Both the position numbers and the translations under genes were made by a program. Below are positions 1-7,152 of a DNA stretch of 42,259 nt, one piece after another. Below the pieces are notes generated by a model. The model was not told the origin of the DNA, made no database searches, and saw only the letters and a list, made by a program, of their open reading frames with translations. Source of the DNA: Deltaproteobacteria bacterium (GTDB taxonomy: Bacteria > Desulfobacterota > Desulfuromonadia > Desulfuromonadales > BM103); contig JAJRRB010000014.1 of NCBI GenBank assembly GCA_024279915.1, positions 1 to 42,259 on the forward strand. Direction: 5' to 3'. How positions within the stretch are numbered: position 1 is the stretch's first letter; every line of letters begins with the position of its first letter.

Positions 1-143
1 AGAATTCGTCTGCAGCCAGTAGAGAATCCAAAGCCGGAAACCGGATGGCTCTAAATTGATCAGTCGCTTGTCAAAGAACGGAAGGGAAAACCTTTTGCGT
101 TAACGGATCTTTTTACTCTTGACCGCCGGGGGCCTGATAAGGG

Positions 144-872
144 TTAGGCATCTTCATTTCCTTTGAATCCAATAACCATTGAGTTTTCTGGCACTGGGGT
201 GTTCTCTTCAACTTTAATCCATTCTTGCTTGTTTGAATCGTAGTAAAAGGATTCACCTTCTTCTGGAACTGGCAGCCAATCTTTAAGGTCTCTTTCTTTT
301 CCAGTTATGGTTCTTATTCTAATTCTAGAAATGGTTATATCCTTACTATGTCTTCTGTTTCCGTCAAAAAATGCCATTTCTTTTGGCACTAAGTTTTCCT
401 GACACCACAACCATATTAAGGAGGCCCCAATTGCCATCGAAACCATACCTATCAGTGCTTCAATTGATGTTGTTAAGCGCTGGTCTGGTACTGGTTGGAG
501 GTCTCCATAGCCAAGTGTTGTGAATGTCGTAATACTAAAATAAACAGCATCATAAAACTTAGGGATAAATCCTCCCGATGGACCTATTAAGCCTGAATCC
601 ATATAGTGAAACGCAAATGAAATTATAGTTGATGTTACATGGGAAATTAGTAGTGCAAATATGTAAATAAAAAATGAACGACTTAAGTTCATCAATAATG
701 GAATTGTTGCAACGATAACCAAAACACCTATACCTATGAAAATGAGGGTAAATATTGAATACCAACCGAAAAAACCGCTTATTATGGAAAGTGCCATTGT
801 CGCGAAGAAAACAACGAATAATTGCACGGCATAAGACATGACGGCTTGCCAAGGTACTCCGTGGGTTAACAT
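144..872 (-). CDS. Two-TM-type potassium channel protein
   Basis: This is a 242-residue membrane protein. The K+ selectivity-filter signature TTLGYGD is at about residues 118-124, preceded by a pore-helix segment (YFSITTF) and followed by a hydrophobic helix at about 135-157. That is the outer helix-pore-inner helix layout of the Ion_trans_2 family. Further hydrophobic stretches lie at about 13-60 and 66-90, so there are probably four membrane segments in all. The C-terminal 80 residues are hydrophilic and could form a small cytoplasmic domain, but no RCK domain is recognisable. The ATG at 872 has AAGGA seven bases upstream. Base composition is visibly more AT-rich than the genes from 2 kb on. 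The stop codon lies inside a GCCTAAC motif (143-149), and GTTAGGC precedes the start by 14 bases, as in an integron cassette. Function as a K+ channel is well supported; gating is unknown. Confidence 0.88.
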   Translation of the reverse strand: MLTHGVPWQAVMSYAVQLFVVFFATMALSIISGFFGWYSIFTLIFIGIGVLVIVATIPLLMNLSRSFFIYIFALLISHVTSTIISFAFHYMDSGLIGPSGGFIPKFYDAVYFSITTFTTLGYGDLQPVPDQRLTTSIEALIGMVSMAIGASLIWLWCQENLVPKEMAFFDGNRRHSKDITISRIRIRTITGKERDLKDWLPVPEEGESFYYDSNKQEWIKVEENTPVPENSMVIGFKGNEDA

Positions 873-886
873 GTATTATCCTTGTT

Positions 887-991
887 GCCTAACGGTTATA
901 GCTGAGACGCGCAGTAGCTAACGCCAAGCCTGTAGAATTTCTACGCGAACCACCCCTGATTCAAGCGTCGATCTCGGGCGAGTGGTTATAC
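887..991 (-). other. Candidate integron attC recombination site
   Basis: This 105-bp stretch separates the stop codon of the RDD gene from the start of the K+ channel gene. Read on the minus strand it begins with GTATAAC right after the TAG stop and ends with GTTAGGC (GTTRRRY consensus) 14 bases before the next start codon. Inside it, GAGACGCGC (904-912, plus strand) pairs with GCGTCGATCTC (965-975), leaving two unpaired bases, T968 and A971, on one side. This is the extrahelical-base pattern expected of attC bottom strands. A central GTAGAA/TTCTAC hairpin could be the variable terminal structure. The outer arms match imperfectly. No integron integrase is in the window. Confidence 0.45.
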
Positions 992-1384
992 CTATTTGTT
1001 CGCAAGGACAACAATTGACCCAGAAGCAAAGTCATGGATTGCTCTTCTCTCTTTCGAGAAGATAATTGCGAAGAGAGAGATCAAACCCAGTAGGATTTTG
1101 AGAAAATATCTTACGAAGGCAAAAGGGAACGGTATTTTTTTGAGAGTACCAAGGCGTCGAACCCTTATGCCGGTGATCTTTTGCCCCAACGTACAGAAAA
1201 AACTCACACAAATTGGCTCATAGCAGAAAACCATTATAAAGAAAGTTCCTATGCGTATTGAATTAGCTAATTGCGTATCTTGCGGGAAGAGGTAAGACAA
1301 ACCAATAAATATACTTGTGATGAATATCCCGTCTATAAAGCTAGAAAGATACCTTTGAAGAATAGATGGATACACCTGTTTCAC
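992..1384 (-). CDS. RDD family membrane protein
   Basis: This 130-residue protein carries the RDD-family pattern: an early Arg/Asp pair in the first helix (YLSSFIDG, about residues 12-19), a second hydrophobic helix near 43-64, the motif LGQKITGIRV (about 66-75), and a third helix at about 90-108 followed by a charged Lys-Glu-Arg-Arg segment and HDFASGSIVV. RDD proteins are small integral membrane proteins, some linked to ion transport, most uncharacterised. The start is GTG at 1384 with AGAGGT about nine bases upstream. The gene is AT-rich like the neighbouring K+ channel gene, and its stop is directly followed by the candidate attC site. Together they look like consecutive gene cassettes. 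The family call is solid; the substrate is unknown. Confidence 0.85.
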   Translation of the reverse strand: MKQVYPSILQRYLSSFIDGIFITSIFIGLSYLFPQDTQLANSIRIGTFFIMVFCYEPICVSFFCTLGQKITGIRVRRLGTLKKIPFPFAFVRYFLKILLGLISLFAIIFSKERRAIHDFASGSIVVLANK

Positions 1385-1995
1385 TGTAAATTTACCTCTT
1401 TAGGTATAACATGTGATTCTACCCGTGGATTTGGTGAATAGCACCTAACAGGTAGAGGGTTAAAGATAGTGTTTCAAGTCTCTAAAATATAATCTCTTTC
1501 AATTTGAAATTGCTTAAATATTGAAAAACAAAATCCGTGTTTAGCTCAACCCCGTTTCAGTAACACGGGGGCATAAAATACATTACCAACGAAAAAACCG
1601 CCTAAAACGGCTGTAGCCGTTAAAGACGGTTCAATATGATCTGAGTAGTCAAGTCCACCAGGTCCCCTCCCTGCGTCCAAAAAACTATTGTCACACCATA
1701 ATAGTTACAATATTGCACAGTCAAGTCTGTTTACTGTGAAGGAGTGCCCGTTTAAGGGGATAGTTGGCTCCCCAAGACTGACTCGAACCTATAAAACCAC
1801 ATCAAAGGACATCAGTTCCTACGCGAGAACAGTTGACTGCTGCATATCCAGCAACTCTGTAATTAAACACCAGAGGCTCTTCGCGAAAACATGCCCAGCA
1901 TAGAGTTCAAGCCTTCTTGTACTACCGGATTTACTGAACTACAACGCTTTGTAGCTACAAAGAAAATGAAGTTGCAGGCGGGCAATCCCAGCCAA
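1385..1995. other. Non-coding, AT-rich intergenic region
   Basis: I see no convincing gene in these 611 bases. The stretch holds a GTTAGGT motif on the minus strand (plus 1443-1449) upstream of the RDD gene, a hairpin with a T-run (1592-1631), and a 7-bp inverted repeat AACTATT/AATAGTT (about 1683-1706). The candidate open frames here lack ribosome binding sites and family resemblance. Confidence 0.5.
1592..1631 (-). terminator. Rho-independent terminator candidate
   Basis: On the minus strand a hairpin with inner stem AACGGC/GCCGTT (loop TACA) and outer stem AACCG/CGGTT is followed immediately by a run of T (six A on the plus strand, 1592-1597). It lies about 365 bases beyond the stop of the minus-strand SDR gene and just before the cassette-like region, so it may mark the end of the SDR transcript. 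Confidence 0.55.
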
Positions 1996-2658
1996 TCACC
2001 AGGGCAGTTCCTCGCCATTGCTGTGCCAGAAAGATCCCGTATTTTCCAGGTTGAGGGCGGCAATCCTTTCGGTCAGTCCGGCGACAGATTCTTCCGTTGT
2101 AATCAGCCCGCCAAAATTGACCATCCGGGTTTTGACGAACCCGGGATGCAGCTGCGCGACAGCGATGCCGCGCTCTTTGAGGTCAATCGCCAGGGAACGT
2201 CCGAAAGCATTGAATGCGGCCTTGGAGGCACGATAACCATAACGACCGCCGGAATCGTTGTCTCCTATCGAGCCCATGCGACTGGTGATATTGGCTATTT
2301 TACTGCCTGCATGCAGGTTGGGCAGCAAAGCTTCGCAGAGCAGCAAGGGCGCAAATGCGTTGACCTCCATCTGCAGGCGGAGCGAAGCGATATCGAGAGT
2401 GCCGAGAGTATCATCCTTCAGGACCCCGGCATTGTTGATCAGCAGGTCAATCGTTTGGCCCTGCAAAGCAGCGACAAGCCGTTCGAGACTCTCCTCGCGA
2501 GTGACATCTATACCTTCAATCAGCTGCGCGGCATAGCCCTCAAGCTCGACCGAGGTTTCGCGACAAACTCCCGTTACCCGCCAACCCTCAGCTTGGTAGT
2601 GACGCGCCAGTTCAAGGCCAATACCACGATTAGCGCCGGTAATCACCACATGTTTCAT
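1996..2658 (-). CDS. Short-chain dehydrogenase/reductase (SDR)
   Basis: This 220-residue classical SDR begins with the cofactor-binding motif TGANRGIG (residues 7-14), followed by NNAG (75-78) and the catalytic YRASK (Tyr142, Lys146), with a Ser in ITSRMGS as the likely third catalytic residue. Length and the order of motifs resemble the C-factor/CsgA-like SDRs, cytoplasmic NAD(P)H-dependent oxidoreductases whose substrates are mostly unknown. The start is secure, since AAGGAGG lies six bases upstream of the ATG at 2658. The gene stands alone; its upstream side faces the AMP nucleosidase gene transcribed the other way. The specific substrate cannot be inferred. Confidence 0.9.
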   Translation of the reverse strand: MKHVVITGANRGIGLELARHYQAEGWRVTGVCRETSVELEGYAAQLIEGIDVTREESLERLVAALQGQTIDLLINNAGVLKDDTLGTLDIASLRLQMEVNAFAPLLLCEALLPNLHAGSKIANITSRMGSIGDNDSGGRYGYRASKAAFNAFGRSLAIDLKERGIAVAQLHPGFVKTRMVNFGGLITTEESVAGLTERIAALNLENTGSFWHSNGEELPW

Positions 2659-3043
2659 GACAGCCTCCTTAGACTAAACAACAACAAAGCCACCCCAAAC
2701 CGAACAATCCGGCACAAGGTGACTTCTAAAACAGATCAATCTGTGACTTTTCTTTTGGAAACCTCACATCTTTTCTCCTGCAAATCAAACGCGAATAGCG
2801 TCCGTATCAATATCCTTTTCACGCGCCCAGGCAAAAATGGCTACTTCAATAAAATCAGCAACTTCTCGACACTACAACTTTACAATGTGACGGTCAAGCG
2901 GGAGGGGGTGAGCTTTAAAAGCGATGGAATGCTGACTTTCATGGTGACCAGTGTCACCAATTCCTGTCCTTGCTTAATCACCATCACCTTTTATCCTTTT
3001 ATAGAAGATTTTATTTTTCACGATTACAAGACGAGGGGTGCCC
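2659..3043. other. Divergent intergenic region with an inverted repeat
   Basis: This 385-base gap lies between the divergently transcribed SDR and AMP nucleosidase genes, so it should contain promoters for both. The clearest structure is TGGTGAC-CAGT-GTCACCA (2942-2959), a perfect 7-bp inverted repeat about 85 bases upstream of the AMP nucleosidase start. It could be an operator or a small hairpin. No gene is supported here. Confidence 0.45.
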
Positions 3044-3817
3044 ATGGTTGACCGCCTGCAGCTCATTAAAAACTGGTTACCGCGCTACACCGGAATGCCA
3101 CTCGACAACTTCGGTGACTACATCTTGCTGACCAATTTCCGACACTATGTCAACAGGTTCGCTGAAATTTTCTCCTGTGACATTCAGGGAGAAAACAAAC
3201 CAATGCAGGCGGCAACCAACCGCGACGGCCTGACTATTATCAACTTCGGTATAGGTTCGGCGAACGCAGCCACCATCATGGATCTGCTTAGTGCAATTCA
3301 ACCGAAAGGTGTGCTGTTTCTCGGTAAATGTGGCGGTCTGAAACATTCGACTGAGATCGGCCACTTCATTCTGCCGAATGCGGCTATTCGCGGCGAAGGA
3401 ACCAGCAACGATTATTTCCCGGCCGAGGTTCCGGCGCTGCCATCATTTAAACTACACAAATTTGTTTCTGAAAAGATTCTCGAACATAACCACGATTACC
3501 GTACCGGCGTGGTTTATACGACCAATCGCCGCATCTGGGAACACGATCAGACGTTTCTGGACAAACTAAAAAAGATGACCAGCATCGGCATCGACATGGA
3601 GACCGCGACGATCTTTATCGTCGGCCATTACAACGTCATCGCTCGTGGCGCGCTACTGCTGGTTTCGGATGTGCCACTCACTCCCGAAGGGGTAAAAACC
3701 GAGGAGTCTGACAAGCTGGTGACCCAACAATGGGCCGACAGTCACTTGCGGATCGGTATTGATGCCATGACTGAAATTGGGGAGAAGGGAGAAAGAATTA
3801 AACATTTTCTGTATTGA
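3044..3817 (+). CDS. amn: AMP nucleosidase (short form)
   Basis: The 257-residue protein matches the short, single-domain AMP nucleosidases that hydrolyse AMP to adenine and ribose 5-phosphate. These are members of the PNP/UDP phosphorylase superfamily found in Bacteroidetes and Deltaproteobacteria; E. coli Amn is about 480 residues. Visible family features are YTGMPLDNFG near the N-terminus, the glycine-rich FLGKCGG at about residues 90-96, and DMETATIF around 190, where the Met-Glu of the superfamily contacts the ribose. I chose the ATG at 3044 over the upstream GTG at 3038 because GAGGGG sits at proper distance from the ATG but touches the GTG. It is monocistronic, with a convergent gene next. 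Role: adenylate pool control or purine salvage in the cytoplasm. Confidence 0.87.
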   Translation: MVDRLQLIKNWLPRYTGMPLDNFGDYILLTNFRHYVNRFAEIFSCDIQGENKPMQAATNRDGLTIINFGIGSANAATIMDLLSAIQPKGVLFLGKCGGLKHSTEIGHFILPNAAIRGEGTSNDYFPAEVPALPSFKLHKFVSEKILEHNHDYRTGVVYTTNRRIWEHDQTFLDKLKKMTSIGIDMETATIFIVGHYNVIARGALLLVSDVPLTPEGVKTEESDKLVTQQWADSHLRIGIDAMTEIGEKGERIKHFLY

Positions 3818-3840
3818 GAATAATGTTGGTGGCTGACCAC

Positions 3841-4290
3841 TCACACAAGGATGTCACCGACGTATTCCTCAACCTCAATGCCGGGGAGTCTCAGCAGGTA
3901 GAGAGTCACGCCACAAGCAATAAGTAAGAGCAGCCATCGAACCCAGACTGCTTCAATCAGAAAAAATGCCGAGAGTGAAATGCTGGCCCAGACCAGAGCG
4001 ATCGCCTTGAATCTGCTGGCGCGTCTCATTCCTTGTCCATTGATGTAAGGACGAATGATCGGGCCGAAATGCGTGTGGTCAAGCAGCCAATTATAGAACC
4101 CTTCAGAACTGCGGGCGAAGCAGGCTAGAGCTAACAGAAGAAAAGGGACGGTTGGCAGTATAGGCAGGAAAATACCGAGGACTCCCAGGGCCGTGGCAAG
4201 AAGGCCTGAGATCAGTAGCGTCCAGCGAAGTACCGGGTTGATTAGTTTGAGTTTTGTTTGAGAAGAAGTCATCACTTTATTTTGAAGCAT
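3841..4290 (-). CDS. YbaN/DUF454 family inner-membrane protein
   Basis: This 149-residue protein has the DUF454 arrangement: a first membrane helix that runs into the conserved GVLGIFLPILPTVPF segment, then ALACFARSSEGFYNWLL, then the hydrophilic stretch with FGPIIRPY and GMRR, and two further helices near the C-terminus. E. coli YbaN is the reference member; its function is unknown. The ATG at 4290 is preferred because GGA lies seven bases upstream; a TTG at 4311 and an ATG at 4272 are in frame but have poorer ribosome sites. It is convergent with the AMP nucleosidase gene (23 bases between stops) and divergent from the LemA operon. Confidence 0.85.
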   Translation of the reverse strand: MLQNKVMTSSQTKLKLINPVLRWTLLISGLLATALGVLGIFLPILPTVPFLLLALACFARSSEGFYNWLLDHTHFGPIIRPYINGQGMRRASRFKAIALVWASISLSAFFLIEAVWVRWLLLLIACGVTLYLLRLPGIEVEEYVGDILV

Positions 4291-4404
4291 ACTTAATTCC
4301 AGAGTCCCCAATTTCCAATTCCGATGGAACTCATCAAATGACGGGTGCGGGGCAGCCTGGATGTTTTTTAATCGACCAGCATGTCAACAATTCCAGGTTG
4401 CCGG

Positions 4405-4433
4405 TTGTAAATCCTCAATTCGATGATTATAGT
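4405..4433 (+). promoter_or_regulatory. Sigma-70-type promoter candidate for the LemA operon
   Basis: TTGTAA (4405-4410) and TATAGT (4428-4433) are separated by 17 bases and lie about 60 bases ahead of the LemA start, with no other gene between. Spacing is ideal and each box matches the consensus at four or five of six positions. Confidence 0.5.
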
Positions 4434-4491
4434 AAAGAATCATATATACACTCAATCTTTGCTTTGGTTCCGAAATAAGGAGTTCCATACC

Positions 4492-5082
4492 ATGTTGAAG
4501 CGTTTTGTCCTGTTGTTGATCGTTGCTCTTGTCACATTGCCTGCTCTCAGCGGATGTGGCTATAACCAGATTCAAAAGAACGAAGAAGGCGTCTTTGCCG
4601 CCTGGGCTGATGTCGAAGCGACTTACCAGAGACGTAACGACCTGATCCCCAACCTGGTTGAAACGGTCAAGGCTTACGCTTCACACGAGAAGGAAACTCT
4701 CCAGGCCGTTACCGAGGCCCGTGCCAGTGTCGGCAAAGCCCAAATCAACACCGGCGACCTTGGCGATCCTGCCGCTATGCAGAAGTTTCAGCAGGCCCAA
4801 GGGGCTCTTTCCGGAGCACTCTCCAGGCTTCTGGTGACTGTTGAACGTTACCCGGATTTGAAAGCAAACCAGAATTTCCTCGATCTGCAACATCAGTTGG
4901 AAGGAACCGAAAACCGTATCAACGTGGCTCGGCAGCGCTACAACAAAGCGGTGCAAACCTTCAATAGCTCGATTCGGACTTTTCCCAACAACCTGACCAA
5001 CAACTTCCTGCTCAATCTCGAGCGCAAGGAACCCTTTAAAGCCGAAGCCGGTGCCGAAAAAGTGCCCACGGTGAAATTCTAA
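4492..5082 (+). CDS. LemA family lipoprotein
   Basis: A 196-residue LemA-family protein. The N-terminus is a lipoprotein signal (MLKRF, a hydrophobic core, then the lipobox LSGC), so the mature protein is probably a lipid-anchored envelope protein. The family signature follows: [24 protein letters not shown] (about 37-55), [15 protein letters not shown], then long amphipathic helices with [12 protein letters not shown] and a C-terminal LERKEPFKA. The ATG at 4492 has AAGGAG eight bases upstream, and the earlier in-frame ATG would put a hydrophilic leader before the signal peptide. It is followed after 3 bases by a TPM-domain gene and then a second one, the recurrent LemA-YgcG arrangement. The molecular role of LemA is not settled. 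Confidence 0.93.
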   Translation: MLKRFVLLLIVALVTLPALSGCGYNQIQKNEEGVFAAWADVEATYQRRNDLIPNLVETVKAYASHEKETLQAVTEARASVGKAQINTGDLGDPAAMQKFQQAQGALSGALSRLLVTVERYPDLKANQNFLDLQHQLEGTENRINVARQRYNKAVQTFNSSIRTFPNNLTNNFLLNLERKEPFKAEAGAEKVPTVKF

Positions 5083-5085
5083 CTT

Positions 5086-5808
5086 ATGCTTATACGTCGA
5101 TTTATCCTGCATTTTCTGCTGGTGCTTCTGTTACCGCTCACTGCTGCGGCTCTTGAGGTGCCAAAGGTCGCTGGCTATGTCCATGATCACGCTGGCCTGA
5201 TTTCGTCGGCAACAGAGCTGAAGATAGAGAACTTCCTGCGGGGCTTCGAGGGCAGCGATTCCACCCAATTGGTGGTGCTGACCATTGATTCCCTGGAGGG
5301 TGAGTCTCTCGAAGAGTACAGCCTGAAGGTCGCTGAAATCTGGAAACTCGGCCAGAAGAAGAAGGATAACGGCGCCCTGCTGTTGATTGCCAAGCAAGAG
5401 CGCAAAATACGCATTGAGGTTGGTTACGGTCTTGAGGGGAAACTCACTGACCTGCTCTCGGGACGTATTATCGACAATGAAATCAAGCCACGCTTTAAGG
5501 CTGGCGACTTCGAAGGCGGCATCATCGCCGGGATCACATCTATGGCCGAAGCGGTTCGTGGTGAATACACAGGAACCGGCACGACCTCCCGGAAGAAGAA
5601 ACGTAACCCTTGGGGCTCACTGGCCCTGTTCCTCTTCCTTGGCCCTGGTTTAATGCTGCTCGGCGGAGGCGGTCGACGCGGTCGTCATCGGCGCGGCGGT
5701 TTCTGGATCGGTGGCATGGGCGGTGGCGGTTTTGGTGGCGGTGGTGGTGGAGGCTTCGGCGGCGGAGGCGGTGGCTTTGGTGGTGGCGGGTCTTCCGGCG
5801 GTTGGTAA
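5086..5808 (+). CDS. TPM domain protein, YgcG-like, Gly-rich C-terminus
   Basis: This 240-residue protein has a signal peptide (about 1-22), then a TPM_phosphatase domain (about 26-150) with the conserved YVHDHAGLIS, the segment LVVLTIDSLEG, KKKDNGALLL and IEVGYGLEGKL, then a basic patch, one membrane helix (about 166-185) and a C-terminal tail (about 195-240) made almost only of Gly, with Phe and Ser and an Arg-rich start. That is the E. coli YgcG/BA42-like layout: the TPM domain outside the membrane, anchored by one helix. It starts 3 bases after lemA ends and has no good ribosome site of its own, so it is probably translationally coupled. TPM proteins have been linked to photosystem repair in plants, but the bacterial role is unclear. 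Confidence 0.9.
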   Translation: MLIRRFILHFLLVLLLPLTAAALEVPKVAGYVHDHAGLISSATELKIENFLRGFEGSDSTQLVVLTIDSLEGESLEEYSLKVAEIWKLGQKKKDNGALLLIAKQERKIRIEVGYGLEGKLTDLLSGRIIDNEIKPRFKAGDFEGGIIAGITSMAEAVRGEYTGTGTTSRKKKRNPWGSLALFLFLGPGLMLLGGGGRRGRHRRGGFWIGGMGGGGFGGGGGGGFGGGGGGFGGGGSSGGW

Positions 5809-5916
5809 AAATAGGTGACAGACAGATTTTAATTTTAGCGTCGTTATTTAATATCCATTCGGAAACTCAGGATGGACACAAGTGTAGTTTTCGATAACGC
5901 AACACAAAGGTTCCAC

Positions 5917-6543
5917 ATGAAAGCAAAAGAGCTTTTCAACGAAGACGAAATAAAACGTATCGAGTCGGCAGTGCAACAAGCTGAAAAACGAACCAGCGGT
6001 GAAATTGTGCCGATGCTCGTTGATGAGTCCTACGATTATCCCCGTGCTGAAATCCTCGGTGCCGGCCTATTCTCACTGGCTGCCGCAGTCTCTCTCAGTT
6101 GGGCTTTTTTCGGCGAATCACTCTGGCATTTCCTGTGGCTCTTTGCGCTCTGCTATTTTCCTTTTAAATGTCTGATTCGCAATCTTCCCGCTCTCCGGCG
6201 GCGCCTCATCCACCCGGATGAGATCAGTGCCGAAGTTGAGGAGAAAGCAGTTGTCTCATTTCTTGAACAGGGGCTGCATCACACCCGCGACGAAACCGGT
6301 ATTCTCATCCTTGTTTCCCTTTTCGAACACCGAGTCCATGTGCTGGCTGATCGCGGTATTAACGCTGTTGTCCCGGCCAACAGCTGGGATGGGATTGTCC
6401 AGACCATCACCGACGGCATCCACCGTGGTGACACCTGTAATGCACTCTGTGCCGCCATCGATAGTTGCGGTCAACTTCTCGAAGCACATTTCCCGGTTAA
6501 ATCCGACGATACCAACGAACTGCCCAACCTTATCATCGAGTAA
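5917..6543 (+). CDS. TPM domain membrane protein
   Basis: A second TPM-domain protein, 208 residues. It begins with a short helix containing FNEDEIKRIESAV and TSGEIVPMLVDESYDYPRAE (TPM start), has two close membrane helices (about 45-90), then the rest of the TPM fold with the segment HHTRDETGILILVSLFEHRV and VVPANSW, and ends in a helix containing CGQLLEAHFP. This is the COG3762-type member that usually accompanies LemA and YgcG-like genes. I start it at ATG 5917, with AAAGG six bases upstream; an earlier in-frame ATG (5872) has no ribosome site. The 108-base gap after the previous gene suggests the same operon. Confidence 0.85.
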   Translation: MKAKELFNEDEIKRIESAVQQAEKRTSGEIVPMLVDESYDYPRAEILGAGLFSLAAAVSLSWAFFGESLWHFLWLFALCYFPFKCLIRNLPALRRRLIHPDEISAEVEEKAVVSFLEQGLHHTRDETGILILVSLFEHRVHVLADRGINAVVPANSWDGIVQTITDGIHRGDTCNALCAAIDSCGQLLEAHFPVKSDDTNELPNLIIE

Positions 6544-6612
6544 AACAATACCTGTTATTAACTCTCGCCTTCTTAATAACCAGTCACTTCTGAGCTTTCC
6601 TTTTTTGTTGTT

Positions 6613-6713
6613 TTACGAGCACACTTCAACACGCGGAACCCCCTCACGGTCCGCGTGCGGACAACGTTCCACCCCTTCAATAACACTATCCTGAAGCCGC
6701 ACGGTTAATGAAC
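6613..6713 (-). pseudogene. Possible relic of a DUF309-like C-terminus
   Basis: Read on the minus strand this stretch encodes, without a start, about 33 residues ending in a stop: DSVIEGVERCPHADREGVPR followed by VEV. It resembles the C-terminal part of the DUF309 protein encoded at 8856-9422 (ESLIVAMERCLHEDRGEFSR then IEL), with about 10 of 23 residues the same, and the two DNA segments share a nearly identical 17-base core containing acaacgttcca. It lies just downstream of the small gene ending at 6761. A decayed gene fragment is my reading; a chance or RNA-structural similarity is possible. Confidence 0.3.
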
Positions 6714-6760
6714 CACCTCTGACCCATGAGGGCCGTATCGATCCAACAATGGGCTTAATC

Positions 6761-6979
6761 CTATCTGCGTGGCCACTGCTCATTCATCCGGACCATTTCT
6801 TTGCACTCGTGAAAATCCCAGCAGCGGTTACTTCCGTCAGGTGTACTTACTATCATGTGATCGGTGTTCAGTACGCAGTTGGTTACGCGCCCTTCTTCCT
6901 GGGTGTCGGGGTGAAGCACAAAGGCATCACGTCCAGCTTGCGATTCGTGGCACAGGTACAGATAAGTATCTTTTTTCAT
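6761..6979 (-). CDS. Small hypothetical protein (72 aa)
   Basis: I do not recognise the family. The case for a real gene is the ribosome binding site: GGAAGGAGG lies nine bases upstream of the ATG at 6979, among the best in the window. The 72-residue product is soluble and acidic to neutral. It starts MKKDTYLYLC, contains three Cys (about positions 10, 36 and 58) that do not form a CxxC pair, a central short beta-rich pattern (TNCVLNTDHMIV, STPDG) and ends in NEQWPRR. No signal peptide or membrane segment is visible. It faces doxX across a 173-base divergent region. A small regulatory or binding protein is possible but unsupported. Confidence 0.62.
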   Translation of the reverse strand: MKKDTYLYLCHESQAGRDAFVLHPDTQEEGRVTNCVLNTDHMIVSTPDGSNRCWDFHECKEMVRMNEQWPRR

Positions 6980-7061
6980 GGCTAGTCGCCTCCTTCCGCT
7001 CTCTGTTCACCTTCATCATAACAAAGTTGATGGGCCGCCTACCAGACCTGACGTTTATCAA

Positions 7062-7078
7062 TTTTTTTTTGGGGGGGG
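7062..7078. repeat. T9-G8 homopolymer junction
   Basis: Nine T are followed directly by eight G, three bases upstream of the -35 box of the doxX promoter candidate. Such tracts are prone to length change in replication and in sequencing, so the exact lengths should be treated with care. Confidence 0.8.
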
Positions 7079-7081
7079 CTT

Positions 7082-7110
7082 TTGAGCGCCAGCACTGCTG
7101 GGTGTATAAT
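7082..7110 (+). promoter_or_regulatory. Sigma-70 promoter candidate for doxX
   Basis: TTGAGC (7082-7087), a 17-base spacer and a perfect TATAAT (7105-7110) lie 42 bases upstream of the DoxX start codon. The T9-G8 tract sits just upstream of the -35 box, where it could act as an UP-like element or alter promoter strength by slipping. Confidence 0.65.
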
Positions 7111-7152
7111 GAGAAGAACATGATGCAGATTGCGACAAAAAGGAGAGATCTC

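Noticed and set aside
84-149. A second attC site downstream of the K+ channel gene, ending at GTTAACG (plus 99-105 region).
   Set aside because: GTTAACG does not fit GTTRRRY and no inner stem forms with the GCCTAAC at 143-149.
1764-1830. A tRNA-like 3' end on the minus strand (TTCGAGTC followed by GGGGAGCCA).
   Set aside because: The T-stem does not pair, no matching acceptor strand is found about 70 bases away, and no anticodon arm can be drawn, so I do not call a tRNA.
1891-3051. A 386-residue open frame on the plus strand.
   Set aside because: It runs antisense through the SDR gene, whose motifs and ribosome site are clear; the frame has no ribosome site or family features.
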